From: Oscillospiraceae bacterium
GTDB lineage: Bacteria; Bacillota; Clostridia; Oscillospirales; Acutalibacteraceae
NCBI GenBank assembly: GCA_015065645.1
Contig: SVPW01000022.1
Coordinates: forward strand, 1-38,306
Reading direction: 5' to 3'
Length of the DNA: 38,306 nucleotides
Position 1 is the first letter of the stretch. Each line of letters starts with the position of its first letter. Position numbers and translations under genes: made by a program. The notes under the pieces are model-generated. The model worked only from the letters and a program-made list of their open reading frames with translations, was not told where the DNA came from and did no database searches. Shown here in pieces: positions 7,703-15,889 of the stretch.

Positions 7703-7948
7703 AGACGGTAGGCTTGATGAGGATTGCGTCACCTCATCCGTCACTTCGTGACACCTTCCCCGTCAAGGGGAAGGCAGTTTTGGAAGACGGTAAGCTTGAT
7801 GAAGTTTGCGTCACCTCATCCGTCACTTTGTGACACCTTCCCCGTCAAGGGGAAGGCAGTTTTGGAAGACGGTAAGCTTGATGAAGTTTGCGTCACCTCA
7901 TCCGTCACTTTGTGACACCTTCCCCGTCAAGGGGAAGGCGGATAGGAA
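7703..7948 (-). repeat. Three tandem 82-bp palindromic repeat units (copies C1-C3)
   Basis: Units begin at 7703, 7785 and 7867, exactly 82 bases apart. Units 2 and 3 are identical over their first 73 or so bases; unit 1 differs at a few positions. Read on the minus strand, each has the constant hairpin CTTCCCC-TTGAC-GGGGAAG, a second hairpin GTCAC-NNN-GTGAC (loop TTC in unit 1, TTT in units 2 and 3, plus strand), GATGAGGTGA, and a tail ending CCGTCT. All three point away from the DUF559 gene, opposite to copies D and E on its other side. They are not a CRISPR array: there are no unique spacers. Confidence 0.92.
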
Positions 7949-7955
7949 ATTTATT

Positions 7956-8336
7956 ATGAAAAGTGTTTTGACAGCAAATGCAAAAGCTTTAAGAAAAAAT
8001 ATGACCAAGGAAGAGCGTCATATATGGTATGATTTTTTAAAAAAATTACCTTTCACGGTAAACCGCCAAAAGGTAATAGGAAAATATATTGTGGATTTTT
8101 ATTGTTCACAAACCAAAACGGTAATAGAATTGGACGGCTCCCAGCATTATGAAACCGAGGGTGCTGAAAGCGATATGCTTCGTGATGAATATTTAAACGG
8201 TTTGGGAATAAGGGTTTTAAGATATTCAAATTATGATGTTAATAAAAATTTCAGTGGGGTTTGTACTGATATTTTGGAAAAGTTTGGATTGGAGAATATA
8301 AGCCTTCCCCTTGACGGGGAAGGTGGCACGGCATAA
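7956..8336 (+). CDS. DUF559 / Vsr-like endonuclease-domain protein
   Basis: A 126-residue protein with the first plausible ATG at 7956, just after the last tandem repeat; a weak GGA-type ribosome site precedes it. It matches the DUF559 family: an N-terminal LRKNMTKEERHIWYDFL, then VDFYC and the IELDGSQHY block, with acidic and histidine residues in the PD-(D/E)XK-like layout shared with very-short-patch repair (Vsr) nucleases, ending with RVLRYSNYDV. No function is established for the family. Its final residues (SLPLDGEGGTA) and stop codon are encoded by repeat copy D. The gene is flanked by repeats in inverted orientation and splits a two-component operon, suggesting it moved in together with them. 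Confidence 0.85.
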   Translation: MKSVLTANAKALRKNMTKEERHIWYDFLKKLPFTVNRQKVIGKYIVDFYCSQTKTVIELDGSQHYETEGAESDMLRDEYLNGLGIRVLRYSNYDVNKNFSGVCTDILEKFGLENISLPLDGEGGTA

Positions 8337-8350
8337 GCCGTGACGGATGA
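8302..8350 (+). repeat. Palindromic repeat, copy D (forward)
   Basis: CTTCCCC-TTGAC-GGGGAAG, then the second hairpin CACGGC-ATAA-GCCGTG, then GACGGATGAG. It overlaps the 3' end of the DUF559 gene and supplies its stop codon. The unit tail continues to about 8380 with ATCCGTCTT, matching the tail of the tandem units. Confidence 0.88.
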
Positions 8351-8387
8351 GTTTGGCAAAATTATGAATTATCCGTCTTTATCGATT

Positions 8388-8440
8388 GCCTTCCCCTTGA
8401 CGGGGAAGGTGGCACGGCATAAGCCGTGACGGATGAGGTG
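8388..8440 (+). repeat. Palindromic repeat, copy E (forward)
   Basis: Starts 86 bases after copy D, in the same orientation and with the same second hairpin CACGGC-ATAA-GCCGTG, ending GATGAGGTG. D and E therefore form a two-unit tandem on the right side of the DUF559 gene. Confidence 0.88.
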
Positions 8441-8520
8441 AAGCAAATCTAATGAATATATATTCTTTTATCCCAACCCTCACTGCTTTTAAAACAATTC
8501 CCAAAGTGAATTAAAATAAA

Positions 8521-8585
8521 ACGGACAATTAATAATAAAATAATCCGTGCCGTAAGGCACACCGAAATTATTATTTATTATTTAT
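8521..8585. repeat. Second, A+T-rich palindromic repeat
   Basis: A long imperfect palindrome centred on GTGCC-GTAA-GGCAC (8547-8560). The arms AATAATAAAATAATCCG and CCGAAATTATTATTTATT pair beyond the core. It differs in sequence from the CTTCCCC family and lies just before the ribosome site of the kinase gene. It is probably another dispersed element; only one copy is seen in this window. Confidence 0.6.
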
Positions 8586-8617
8586 TCTTTATTCTTTATT
8601 GAAAGGAGGTCATATAG

Positions 8618-10180
8618 GTGAATTTTGAGCTTAAATTCAAGGGTATTACCATGAGATGGTTGCTTTATGTTTATCTTCCGATAGCGCTTGCGGTTGTTTT
8701 GCTTGCAACGGTATTTTCACTTATATATGCTTCCTTTTATGAGGATAGGGTAAAAAATATCGCTGAGGATTACACCTATGATTTCCACAATCTTTCGGAT
8801 TGCGACCGCAACACCTTTGAAACGCTTGCTGTCACATTAACCGAGGATTTTGCACATAAAACTCTGCTTGAGGTGCAGGTTTTAAATGCTGATGGCAGGG
8901 TGTTTATTTCTACCACCGGCTTTGAACCCGCAAAGGAGCTTATGCCCGATTACCAACAGGCAACAATAACCAAAAAAACAGGTTATTACAGGGGTGAAAA
9001 TTCTGTTGGCGAGGAAGTTTTGGCAGGCACTACCATGATTTACGGCAAAAACGGTGAGCATTTGGGAGCTTTCCGTTGGATTACCTCAATGCAGGCGGCT
9101 AATTCGCATATAAGAAATTTTGTTTTGCTGCTTTTGCTTTTGTGCTTTGGAATTTTGGGAATTTCGGCACTTTCAGGTTTATATTTTATAAAATCAATCG
9201 TTCGCCCGATACGGGATGTAAGTAATACGGCACGCCGTATTGCAATGGGTGAATTTGAATCAAAAATGGAAATTAAGAAGAACGATGAAATTGGTGAGCT
9301 GTGCGATACCATAAACTATATGGCTTCTGAGCTTCACCGTGCAGAAGGAATGAAGAACGACTTTATTTCTTCGGTTTCACATGAGCTTCGTACTCCGCTT
9401 ACAGCTATTCGTGGTTGGGGCGAAACGGCGAAGATGTCGGTAGGATTTGATGATGACCTTGTTTCACGAGGACTTGATGTTATCCTTTCCGAAGGGGAAC
9501 GGCTTTCGGGATTGGTGGAGGATTTGCTTGATTTTTCCCGTATGCAAAGCGGCAGACTTTCGGTTAATACAATACCCATTGATATTTCGGGAATGTTGAC
9601 CACGGCGGTTGATATGTATATTGAGCTTGCCAAAAAGCAGGGTATTGAGGTTTCGTTCACACCTCCCTCAACACCGTCTGTTGTTATGGGTGACCCCGAT
9701 AGATTAAAGCAGGTATTTGTAAATATTATTGATAATGCGGTTAAGTATACCGAAAAAGGCGGTTTAGTGCTTGTGGTTCAAACAAGAGAGGAAGCCTGCG
9801 TGCGTATACTTGTTAAGGATACGGGTGTTGGTATTCCTGCACAGGATCTTGACCATGTTAAAGAAAAATTCTTTAAATCAAACAAAACGGTGAGAGGTTC
9901 GGGTATAGGTCTTGCGGTTGCCGATGAAATAATCAAACAGCATCAGGGATTACTTTTTATCGAAAGTACCGAAGGTGCGGGTACAACCGTTACCATAGTT
10001 CTTCCGCTTTATGAGGAGGAAAAGGTTGAGGAAGCTGATGAGGATGTGCTTCCCCTTAACGAATTTGAAACACCCGTTGTAAAAACGGAGGCGGATGAGG
10101 AAAACGATTCTGCCGAAGAGCAAAATGAGGATTCACAAACAGATGACTCTCAGAAGGAGAATGAAGATGGCGAAGGCTAA
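8618..10180 (+). CDS. Sensor histidine kinase (HAMP, HisKA, HATPase)
   Basis: A 520-residue membrane kinase with a GTG start behind AAAGGAGGT. Transmembrane segments lie at about 13-40 and 167-191, enclosing an external sensor domain of roughly 125 residues. A HAMP linker follows (about 192-240), then HisKA with the phospho-acceptor H255 in SVSHELRTPL, then the ATPase boxes NIIDNAVKY (N), DTGVGIP (G1) and GSGIGLAVA (G2). The last 55 or so residues are an unusual acidic tail rich in Glu/Asp, not needed for kinase function. It very probably phosphorylates the regulator at 6981, from which it is separated by inserted repeats. Its end overlaps the next gene by 14 bases. Confidence 0.94.
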   Translation: MNFELKFKGITMRWLLYVYLPIALAVVLLATVFSLIYASFYEDRVKNIAEDYTYDFHNLSDCDRNTFETLAVTLTEDFAHKTLLEVQVLNADGRVFISTTGFEPAKELMPDYQQATITKKTGYYRGENSVGEEVLAGTTMIYGKNGEHLGAFRWITSMQAANSHIRNFVLLLLLLCFGILGISALSGLYFIKSIVRPIRDVSNTARRIAMGEFESKMEIKKNDEIGELCDTINYMASELHRAEGMKNDFISSVSHELRTPLTAIRGWGETAKMSVGFDDDLVSRGLDVILSEGERLSGLVEDLLDFSRMQSGRLSVNTIPIDISGMLTTAVDMYIELAKKQGIEVSFTPPSTPSVVMGDPDRLKQVFVNIIDNAVKYTEKGGLVLVVQTREEACVRILVKDTGVGIPAQDLDHVKEKFFKSNKTVRGSGIGLAVADEIIKQHQGLLFIESTEGAGTTVTIVLPLYEEEKVEEADEDVLPLNEFETPVVKTEADEENDSAEEQNEDSQTDDSQKENEDGEG

Positions 10181-11258
10181 ATATACCGCAATCGGCGGTC
10201 AGGCGTTGATTGAGGGCATTTTGATGAAAAGTCCCGAAAAAACCGCAATGGCGGTTAGAAAAAAGAACGGCGAAATTGATATTTCCTACCCCGTGGGTAA
10301 AAGTGTAAGAGAAAAATATAAAATTTTGGCTCTGCCCGTAATCAGGGGTATTGTCAGCTTTGTGGAGTCGATGGTTCAGGGTTATAAGGCGATGATGCAG
10401 TCTGCCGATATTTCCGGCTTTACCGACCTTGAGGATGAGGACGAAAATAAGAAAACGGATGAAAATGAGAATATAACCGAAGAAACAGCAGAGGTAACAG
10501 CTGAGGAAACGGTGAGCGAACCGCAGGAAAAAGCAGAGAATAAAAAGGAAAAAGATAAAAAGGGAAACGGCATACTTATGGGTGTTATTATGGTAATAGC
10601 CACAGTTTTGGGTGTGCTTATGGCGGTTGCTCTTTTTATGTATATCCCCCGTCTTATAGTGGGCTTCTTGCAGAGCGTTTTCGGCATTGAATTTTCTGAA
10701 ATATGGCGTTCGGTTATTGAGCAATCAATAAAGCTTTTGGTTTTTGTTACCTATGTTTGGCTGGTTGCGTTTATGAAGGATATAAAGAGAGTTTTTATGT
10801 ACCACGGTGCTGAGCATAAAACAATCTTCTGCTATGAAAAGGGTTTGGAGCTTAATGTTGAAAATGTGAGAAAGCAAAAGCGTTTTCACCCAAGATGCGG
10901 AACATCATTTATGATTTTGATGATACTTATCAGTATTTTCTTCTCAACCGTTATACAACTTCTTTTTAAGGGGATTTATGATAATACGGTTGTTTGGGTA
11001 ATTGTTAAAATACTTATGCTTCCGCTTATTTGCGGTGCAGGCTTTGAGGTTTTGCGTGCCTGCGGAAAATACGATAATATTTTAACCCGCATAATTTCAG
11101 CTCCCGGTATGTGGTTACAGCACATTACCACCAAAGAGCCTGATGACGGAATGATAGAAATTGCCATTGCGGCAATTCGTGCGTGTGAGCCTGAAAATCC
11201 CGATGTTGACCGCAGTATTGACGAACAAATTCCAGAAGCAGAAGAAACGGAAGAATAA
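10167..11258 (+). CDS. yqhQ: DUF1385 membrane protein (YqhQ family)
   Basis: A 363-residue protein. The ATG at 10167 is preferred because AAGGAG lies 7 bases upstream and the protein then begins MAKAKYTAIGGQALIEG, the family's conserved opening. DUF1385 landmarks: IGGQALIEGILM near the start, the HGAEHKTIFCYE motif, and RFHPRCGTSF. Between the first part and the membrane helices there is a Glu/Lys-rich, probably disordered insert of about 50 residues. Several transmembrane helices follow. The biochemical role is not established. It is often found beside prmC in Firmicutes, as here. Confidence 0.9.
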   Translation: MAKAKYTAIGGQALIEGILMKSPEKTAMAVRKKNGEIDISYPVGKSVREKYKILALPVIRGIVSFVESMVQGYKAMMQSADISGFTDLEDEDENKKTDENENITEETAEVTAEETVSEPQEKAENKKEKDKKGNGILMGVIMVIATVLGVLMAVALFMYIPRLIVGFLQSVFGIEFSEIWRSVIEQSIKLLVFVTYVWLVAFMKDIKRVFMYHGAEHKTIFCYEKGLELNVENVRKQKRFHPRCGTSFMILMILISIFFSTVIQLLFKGIYDNTVVWVIVKILMLPLICGAGFEVLRACGKYDNILTRIISAPGMWLQHITTKEPDDGMIEIAIAAIRACEPENPDVDRSIDEQIPEAEETEE

Positions 11259-11263
11259 CCTCT

Positions 11264-12106
11264 ATGAACATATTTGAAGCATATAACCACGCAAAGAAAA
11301 CCCTGCAAAAGGCAGGTATTGAGGATTTTGCCTTTGAAGCAAGGTATATAATCCGCCACCTCACAGGGTATTCCAATGCGCAGATACTCACTAAATATAC
11401 CGAAAATTTAAGTGAATTTCAGCAAAGCAACCTAACCGTTATATTGCGTCAGCGTGAAATACGCTATCCTTTGCAGTATGCCTTGGGTTATTGGAGCTTT
11501 TTTGGCAGAGATTATGCAGTGGGTCCGGGGGTACTTGTTCCCCGTCAGGATACAGAAAGCTTGGTGGATAAAGCACTTGAATTTTTGAAAGCAAAGCCAA
11601 AGGCAAAGGTTTTAGACCTTTGTACGGGAAGCGGCTGTATAGGAATAACACTTGCCGCAGAAAATGAGAATGTCACGGTTGAGCTTTTGGAAAAATATGA
11701 GGAAGCGGCACGCTTTGCAAGTGAGAATATCGCAAGAAATAAAACCTATAACGCAACCCTTTTTATGGGTGATGTTTTGAACGGTGACAGAAACGGCAAT
11801 AAGTATGACCTTATTGTAAGCAATCCCCCGTATATCCCGAAAGGTGAAATGGAAACCGTTTCACCCGAAGTTAAATATGAACCCGAAACCGCACTTTTGG
11901 GCGGTGAGGACGGACTTGATTTTTACCGTGCTATTATTAAAAATTATAAAGATAGCCTGAATGAGGGCGGAATGATGTGTTTTGAAGTAGGAATGGGTGA
12001 AGCAAATTCGGTTTGTGAGCTTATGAAAAACGCAGGCTTTTGCGATGTTGGTATCAAGCAGGATTATAACGGTATTGACAGGGTTGTTTTCGGGACAGCA
12101 AATTAA
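11264..12106 (+). CDS. prmC: Release-factor glutamine methyltransferase PrmC
   Basis: A 280-residue SAM-dependent methyltransferase that methylates the glutamine of the GGQ motif in peptide release factors 1 and 2. Seen here: an N-terminal helical region, LVPRQDTESLV, the SAM-binding LDLCTGSGCIGI, and the catalytic NPPY (SNPPYIP). Length is normal for the family. It follows yqhQ by 5 bases. prfA, the usual neighbour, is not in this window. Confidence 0.94.
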   Translation: MNIFEAYNHAKKTLQKAGIEDFAFEARYIIRHLTGYSNAQILTKYTENLSEFQQSNLTVILRQREIRYPLQYALGYWSFFGRDYAVGPGVLVPRQDTESLVDKALEFLKAKPKAKVLDLCTGSGCIGITLAAENENVTVELLEKYEEAARFASENIARNKTYNATLFMGDVLNGDRNGNKYDLIVSNPPYIPKGEMETVSPEVKYEPETALLGGEDGLDFYRAIIKNYKDSLNEGGMMCFEVGMGEANSVCELMKNAGFCDVGIKQDYNGIDRVVFGTAN

Positions 12107-12122
12107 ATAGAATGATTACAAG

Positions 12123-12140
12123 GCGGAAAATATTTTCCGC
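12123..12140. other. 18-base perfect palindrome before recA
   Basis: GCGGAAAATATTTTCCGC between prmC and recA. It does not match the Gram-positive LexA box (GAAC-N4-GTTC). It could form an RNA hairpin in the prmC-recA mRNA or act as an operator. No U-run follows, so it is not a typical terminator. A close relative is present in the tRNA operon leader (703-720). Confidence 0.6.
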
Positions 12141-12167
12141 AAAATCTCAATTACGGAGGAAATAAAA

Positions 12168-13325
12168 ATGGCAGAAAAGAATACTAAAAAGGCACCGATT
12201 GATACCTCTACCGCAGAGGGTAAGGAAAAAGCATTGGCTACGGCATTGGCTCAGATTGAAAAGCAGTACGGTAAAGGCGCAGTTATGAGATTGGGTGAGA
12301 ATGCCGCTATGGCGGTTGAGCATATTAAAACAGGCTCAATCGGTCTTGATGTGGCACTTGGAATAGGCGGTATTCCAAAGGGAAGAATTGTTGAAATTTA
12401 CGGACCTGAGTCTTCGGGCAAAACCACCGTTGCACTCCACTGCGTTGCTGAAGCACAAAAAGCAGGCGGAACAGCCGCATTTATTGATGTTGAGCACGCA
12501 CTTGACCCCGTTTATGCATCTAACCTTGGTGTGAATATTGACGAACTTTTGGTATCTCAGCCTGATTCGGGTGAGCAGGCTTTGGAAATTGCCGAAGCAC
12601 TTGTTCGTTCGGGAGCTATTGATATTATCGTTGTAGACTCGGTAGCAGCACTCACAACCAAGGCTGAAATTGAGGGTGAAATGGGAGATGCCCATGTTGG
12701 TCAGCTTGCCCGTCTTATGTCACAGGCAATGCGTAAATTAACCGCCGCCCTTTCAAAGGCAAACTGTTCGGCAATATTTATTAACCAGCTTCGTGATAAA
12801 ATCGGTGTGCTTTACGGCAATCCCGAAACTACCACCGGTGGCCGAGCACTAAAGTTCTATGCAAGCGTTCGTATTGATGTTCGTCGTGTTGAAACCATTA
12901 AGGAAAACGGTGAAATGGTAGGCTCAAGAACCCGTGCAAAGGTTGTTAAAAATAAGGTTGCTCCTCCATTTAAGGAGGCTGAGTTTGATATTATGTACGG
13001 CAAGGGTATCTCTCATGACGGTGAAATAGTTGATATGGCACTTCATTTTGAGATACTTCGCAGAAGCGGTGCATGGTTCTATTACGGTGATACAAGACTT
13101 GGCCAAGGAAGAGATAATGTTAAACAGCTTATCCGTGAAAATAAGGATTTAGCGGCAGAGCTTGAAGAAAAGATTATGCAAAAGTATAACGAATTTTTAT
13201 CGGGTGATAAAAAGGCTGACACCACCGCAGAGGATGACGATGAACCCGTTATCATTCCCGTTCAGGCAGAGCTTCCCGATAAACCCAGAAAAAAGATAAA
13301 TATTGATATTGCGGTTGACGATTAA
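12168..13325 (+). CDS. recA: Recombinase RecA
   Basis: A 385-residue recombinase that forms filaments on single-stranded DNA, exchanges strands and triggers the SOS response. Walker A is GPESSGKT (79-86), Walker B is [10 protein letters not shown], followed by loop L1 ([18 protein letters not shown]) and the L2 region ([20 protein letters not shown]). It is longer than the common 345-355 residues because of a short N-terminal extension and an acidic C-terminal tail ending [12 protein letters not shown] strong GGAGG precedes the ATG. The stop overlaps recX by one base. No LexA box was found upstream, so SOS control is not evident. Confidence 0.98.
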   Translation: MAEKNTKKAPIDTSTAEGKEKALATALAQIEKQYGKGAVMRLGENAAMAVEHIKTGSIGLDVALGIGGIPKGRIVEIYGPESSGKTTVALHCVAEAQKAGGTAAFIDVEHALDPVYASNLGVNIDELLVSQPDSGEQALEIAEALVRSGAIDIIVVDSVAALTTKAEIEGEMGDAHVGQLARLMSQAMRKLTAALSKANCSAIFINQLRDKIGVLYGNPETTTGGRALKFYASVRIDVRRVETIKENGEMVGSRTRAKVVKNKVAPPFKEAEFDIMYGKGISHDGEIVDMALHFEILRRSGAWFYYGDTRLGQGRDNVKQLIRENKDLAAELEEKIMQKYNEFLSGDKKADTTAEDDDEPVIIPVQAELPDKPRKKINIDIAVDD

Positions 13326-13951
13326 TGCTTATTGAAACCTTAAAAAAGGATAAAAAACACTGTTTTAAATTGGAGTTATCCGATGGGCGTGTTTGTTTTA
13401 TAGACAGTGATGTTTGTGCGCAATACGCCCTTCATCCTCAGGATGAAATTTGTGAAGAAAAGCTTTGTGAAATTATAAAAAGGTCTGAATTTATAAGGGC
13501 AAAGGAACGTGCGCTTTGGTACTTGGATAGGTGTGACCGCACCGAAAAGGAGCTTTTTGAAAAGCTGCGTGAGGCTGGCTTTGGGGAAGAAAGCGTTTTA
13601 AATGTGCTTGGCTTTCTTAAAGAGTACGGTCTTGTTGATGACCGCCGTTTTGCCCTTAATTTCACCCAAATAAAAGCTGAAAACAATGTTTCAAAACGGG
13701 AAATTAAGTCAAAACTATACCAAAAAGGTATCTCTCGTGAGATAATTGATGAGGTTTTGGAAAACACCCAAACCGATGAATACGCACAAATTACCGCACT
13801 TATTGAAAAAAAGTACCGCAGTAGGATTTGTGATAAGGAATCTACTGCAAAGGTTTTTGCGGCACTGATTAGAAAAGGCTTTTCCTTTTCGGCGGTAAGG
13901 GATGTTTTGAAACAATATAATGAAGAATTGCAGTACAGCGAGGAATTTTAA
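13325..13951 (+). CDS. recX: RecA regulator RecX
   Basis: A 208-residue three-helix-repeat protein of the RecX family, which binds in the groove of RecA filaments and limits their growth. Characteristic segments are ALWYLDRCDRTEKELFEKL, GFGEESV and YGLVDDRRFALNFTQIKAENN, with KSKLYQKGISREIIDEVL in the later repeats. It starts on the last base of the recA stop (TAATG), so the two are translationally coupled. The next gene begins immediately after its stop. Confidence 0.93.
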   Translation: MLIETLKKDKKHCFKLELSDGRVCFIDSDVCAQYALHPQDEICEEKLCEIIKRSEFIRAKERALWYLDRCDRTEKELFEKLREAGFGEESVLNVLGFLKEYGLVDDRRFALNFTQIKAENNVSKREIKSKLYQKGISREIIDEVLENTQTDEYAQITALIEKKYRSRICDKESTAKVFAALIRKGFSFSAVRDVLKQYNEELQYSEEF

Positions 13952-15286
13952 ATGTACAAAATCAGTATGGTATCATTGGGATGCCCCAAAAATCAGGTTG
14001 ATGCGGAAAAAATGCTCTATCTCCTCAAAAACGGCGGTTTTGAAATCGGCTGTGAAGAGGCTGCGGCAGATGCAATAATTATTAACACCTGCGGCTTTAT
14101 TGAGGATGCCAAAAAAGAGGCTATTGAAAACATTTTAGAGGCTTCACAGTATAAAAAGGATGGTAACTGCAAAGCACTTATCGTAACGGGTTGCTTGGCG
14201 GAACGCTACCGTGATGATGTTACCGAAGAAATACCTGAGGTTGATGTTTGTGTGGGTATTGGAGCAAATGAGAATATTTGCGAAATAGTTAAGCAGGCTA
14301 TTGAGGGTAACTGTCAAAATGCCTTTGGTGAAAAGGAAGCATTTTCCCTTTCGGGTGACCGCATTTTAGGAGGTCTCCCCTTTTCAACCTACCTTAAAAT
14401 AGGAGATGGCTGTGATAACTGCTGTACCTATTGTGCAATACCTAAAATCAGGGGCAGAATGAGAAGCCGTACTATTGAGGATTGCGTTGAGGAAGCAAAA
14501 AAGCTTGCTGAAATGGGAGTAAAGGAGCTTACCGTTGTGGCACAGGATACCACCGCTTACGGTACTGATATTTACGGTGAGCCTAAGCTTTGTGAGCTTC
14601 TGCGTGAGCTTTGTAAAATTGAGGGACTTCATTGGATAAGAACGCTTTACACCTATCCCGAAAGAATAACCGATGAGCTTTTGGAGCTTATGAACGGTGA
14701 GGAAAAGCTGGTTAAATACCTTGATATTCCCATTCAGCATGTGAACGGTGAGATACTTAAAAAAATGAATCGCCGAGGGGATTATGAAAGCCTTTCGGCT
14801 TTGATAGACAGAATAAGGGAAAAGGTTCCCGGTATTACACTCAGAACCACCCTTATAACCGGCTTCCCCGGTGAAACGGATGAGCATTTTGAGCAGATGG
14901 CACGCTTTGTAAAGGAAAAGCGTTTTGACCGCTTGGGATGTTTCACCTACTCTGCCGAGGAGGATACTATTGCCGCTGAGATGCCCAATCAAATTGATGA
15001 GCAAACAAAGGTTGACCGTATGGTGCATATTATGGAAAACCAACTCACAATTTCTGCTGAAATCAATGCCGCCAAGTGCGATACCGATACTGAGGTTTTG
15101 ATTGAAGGTTGGGACGATTATATTAAATGTTATTTTGGAAGAACCCCTGCAGATGCACCTGAGGTTGACGGTAAGATATTCTTTTTATCACACCGTAGGA
15201 TTAAAATCGGTGATTTTGTGCAGGTTCATATAAATGATACACTTGACTATGATTTATTAGGGGAGTTGATTTGTGATGAAGCTTAA
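13952..15286 (+). CDS. rimO: Ribosomal protein S12 methylthiotransferase RimO
   Basis: A 444-residue radical-SAM enzyme that adds a methylthio group to an aspartate of ribosomal protein S12. The N-terminal MTTase domain has the three cluster cysteines C11, C47 and C81. The radical-SAM motif CxxxCxxC is C154, C158, C161 (GDGCDNCCTYCAIP). A C-terminal TRAM domain completes the usual layout. RimO is chosen over MiaB from SLGCPKNQVDAE and AIPKIRGRMRSR. It abuts recX with no gap and overlaps pgsA by about 11 bases. Confidence 0.95.
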   Translation: MYKISMVSLGCPKNQVDAEKMLYLLKNGGFEIGCEEAAADAIIINTCGFIEDAKKEAIENILEASQYKKDGNCKALIVTGCLAERYRDDVTEEIPEVDVCVGIGANENICEIVKQAIEGNCQNAFGEKEAFSLSGDRILGGLPFSTYLKIGDGCDNCCTYCAIPKIRGRMRSRTIEDCVEEAKKLAEMGVKELTVVAQDTTAYGTDIYGEPKLCELLRELCKIEGLHWIRTLYTYPERITDELLELMNGEEKLVKYLDIPIQHVNGEILKKMNRRGDYESLSALIDRIREKVPGITLRTTLITGFPGETDEHFEQMARFVKEKRFDRLGCFTYSAEEDTIAAEMPNQIDEQTKVDRMVHIMENQLTISAEINAAKCDTDTEVLIEGWDDYIKCYFGRTPADAPEVDGKIFFLSHRRIKIGDFVQVHINDTLDYDLLGELICDEA

Positions 15287-15872
15287 TACACCAAACAAAT
15301 TAACGGTTGCAAGAATGTTTTTAACACCTATCTTTTTGGCAACCTTGATGATTGATTTTAAATTCCATTATCTGGTTTCCTTGGTGATATTTGCTGTTGC
15401 CTCTTTTACCGATTATGTTGACGGTAATATGGCAAGAAAATGCGGTCTTGTTACAGATTTTGGTAAGTTTTTAGACCCATTGGCAGATAAAATGCTTACA
15501 ACAAGTGCATATTTGGGTTATATGTTTATTTATGGCGGCACAAAATTCGGCTGGCATATAGTTGTTATTACATTTATTGTGCTTTTCCGTGAGTTTGCCG
15601 TTTCCTCAATCCGTTTGGTTGCATCAACCGCAGGCGGTAAGGTGGTTGCCGCTAATATGTGGGGTAAATGCAAAACCGTAAGTCAGATGTTAGGTATAAT
15701 TTTTGCCTTGGCAGTATATGCTTTGGGTGAGTTTGTAATACTTCCTGCAAATGTATCTGATATTTTGAATATTGTAATAATTGCCCTTTTTTGGCTTTCT
15801 GCCGTACTCTGCGTTATTTCAGGAGCTATTTATATTTGGGGCGGAAGAGAGTATATTGCCAACGCAAAATAA
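15276..15872 (+). CDS. pgsA: CDP-diacylglycerol-glycerol-3-phosphate 3-phosphatidyltransferase
   Basis: A CDP-alcohol phosphatidyltransferase of about 198 residues making phosphatidylglycerol phosphate in the membrane. The full signature D-x2-DG-x2-AR-x8-G-x3-D-x3-D is present (DYVDGNMARKCGLVTDFGKFLDPLAD). Around four to five membrane helices are visible. A GTG at 15273 directly precedes the chosen ATG at 15276; AGGGGAG suits either. rimO-pgsA adjacency is common in Firmicutes. cinA, often between pgsA and recA elsewhere, is absent here and the order is rearranged (recA-recX-rimO-pgsA). Confidence 0.94.
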   Translation: MKLNTPNKLTVARMFLTPIFLATLMIDFKFHYLVSLVIFAVASFTDYVDGNMARKCGLVTDFGKFLDPLADKMLTTSAYLGYMFIYGGTKFGWHIVVITFIVLFREFAVSSIRLVASTAGGKVVAANMWGKCKTVSQMLGIIFALAVYALGEFVILPANVSDILNIVIIALFWLSAVLCVISGAIYIWGGREYIANAK

Positions 15873-15889
15873 ACGGTGGGTGATTTGTT

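Noticed and set aside
7703-7948. CRISPR array
   Set aside because: The units are 82 bp, fully repeated without unique spacers, and palindromic throughout; no cas genes are present.
7724-7955. Protein-coding frames running through the tandem repeats
   Set aside because: The open frames arise from the repeat sequence itself; the same peptide recurs in different frames because 82 is not a multiple of 3, and there is no ribosome site.
12107-12167. LexA/SOS box before recA
   Set aside because: No GAAC-N4-GTTC or close variant; the palindrome present has a different sequence.
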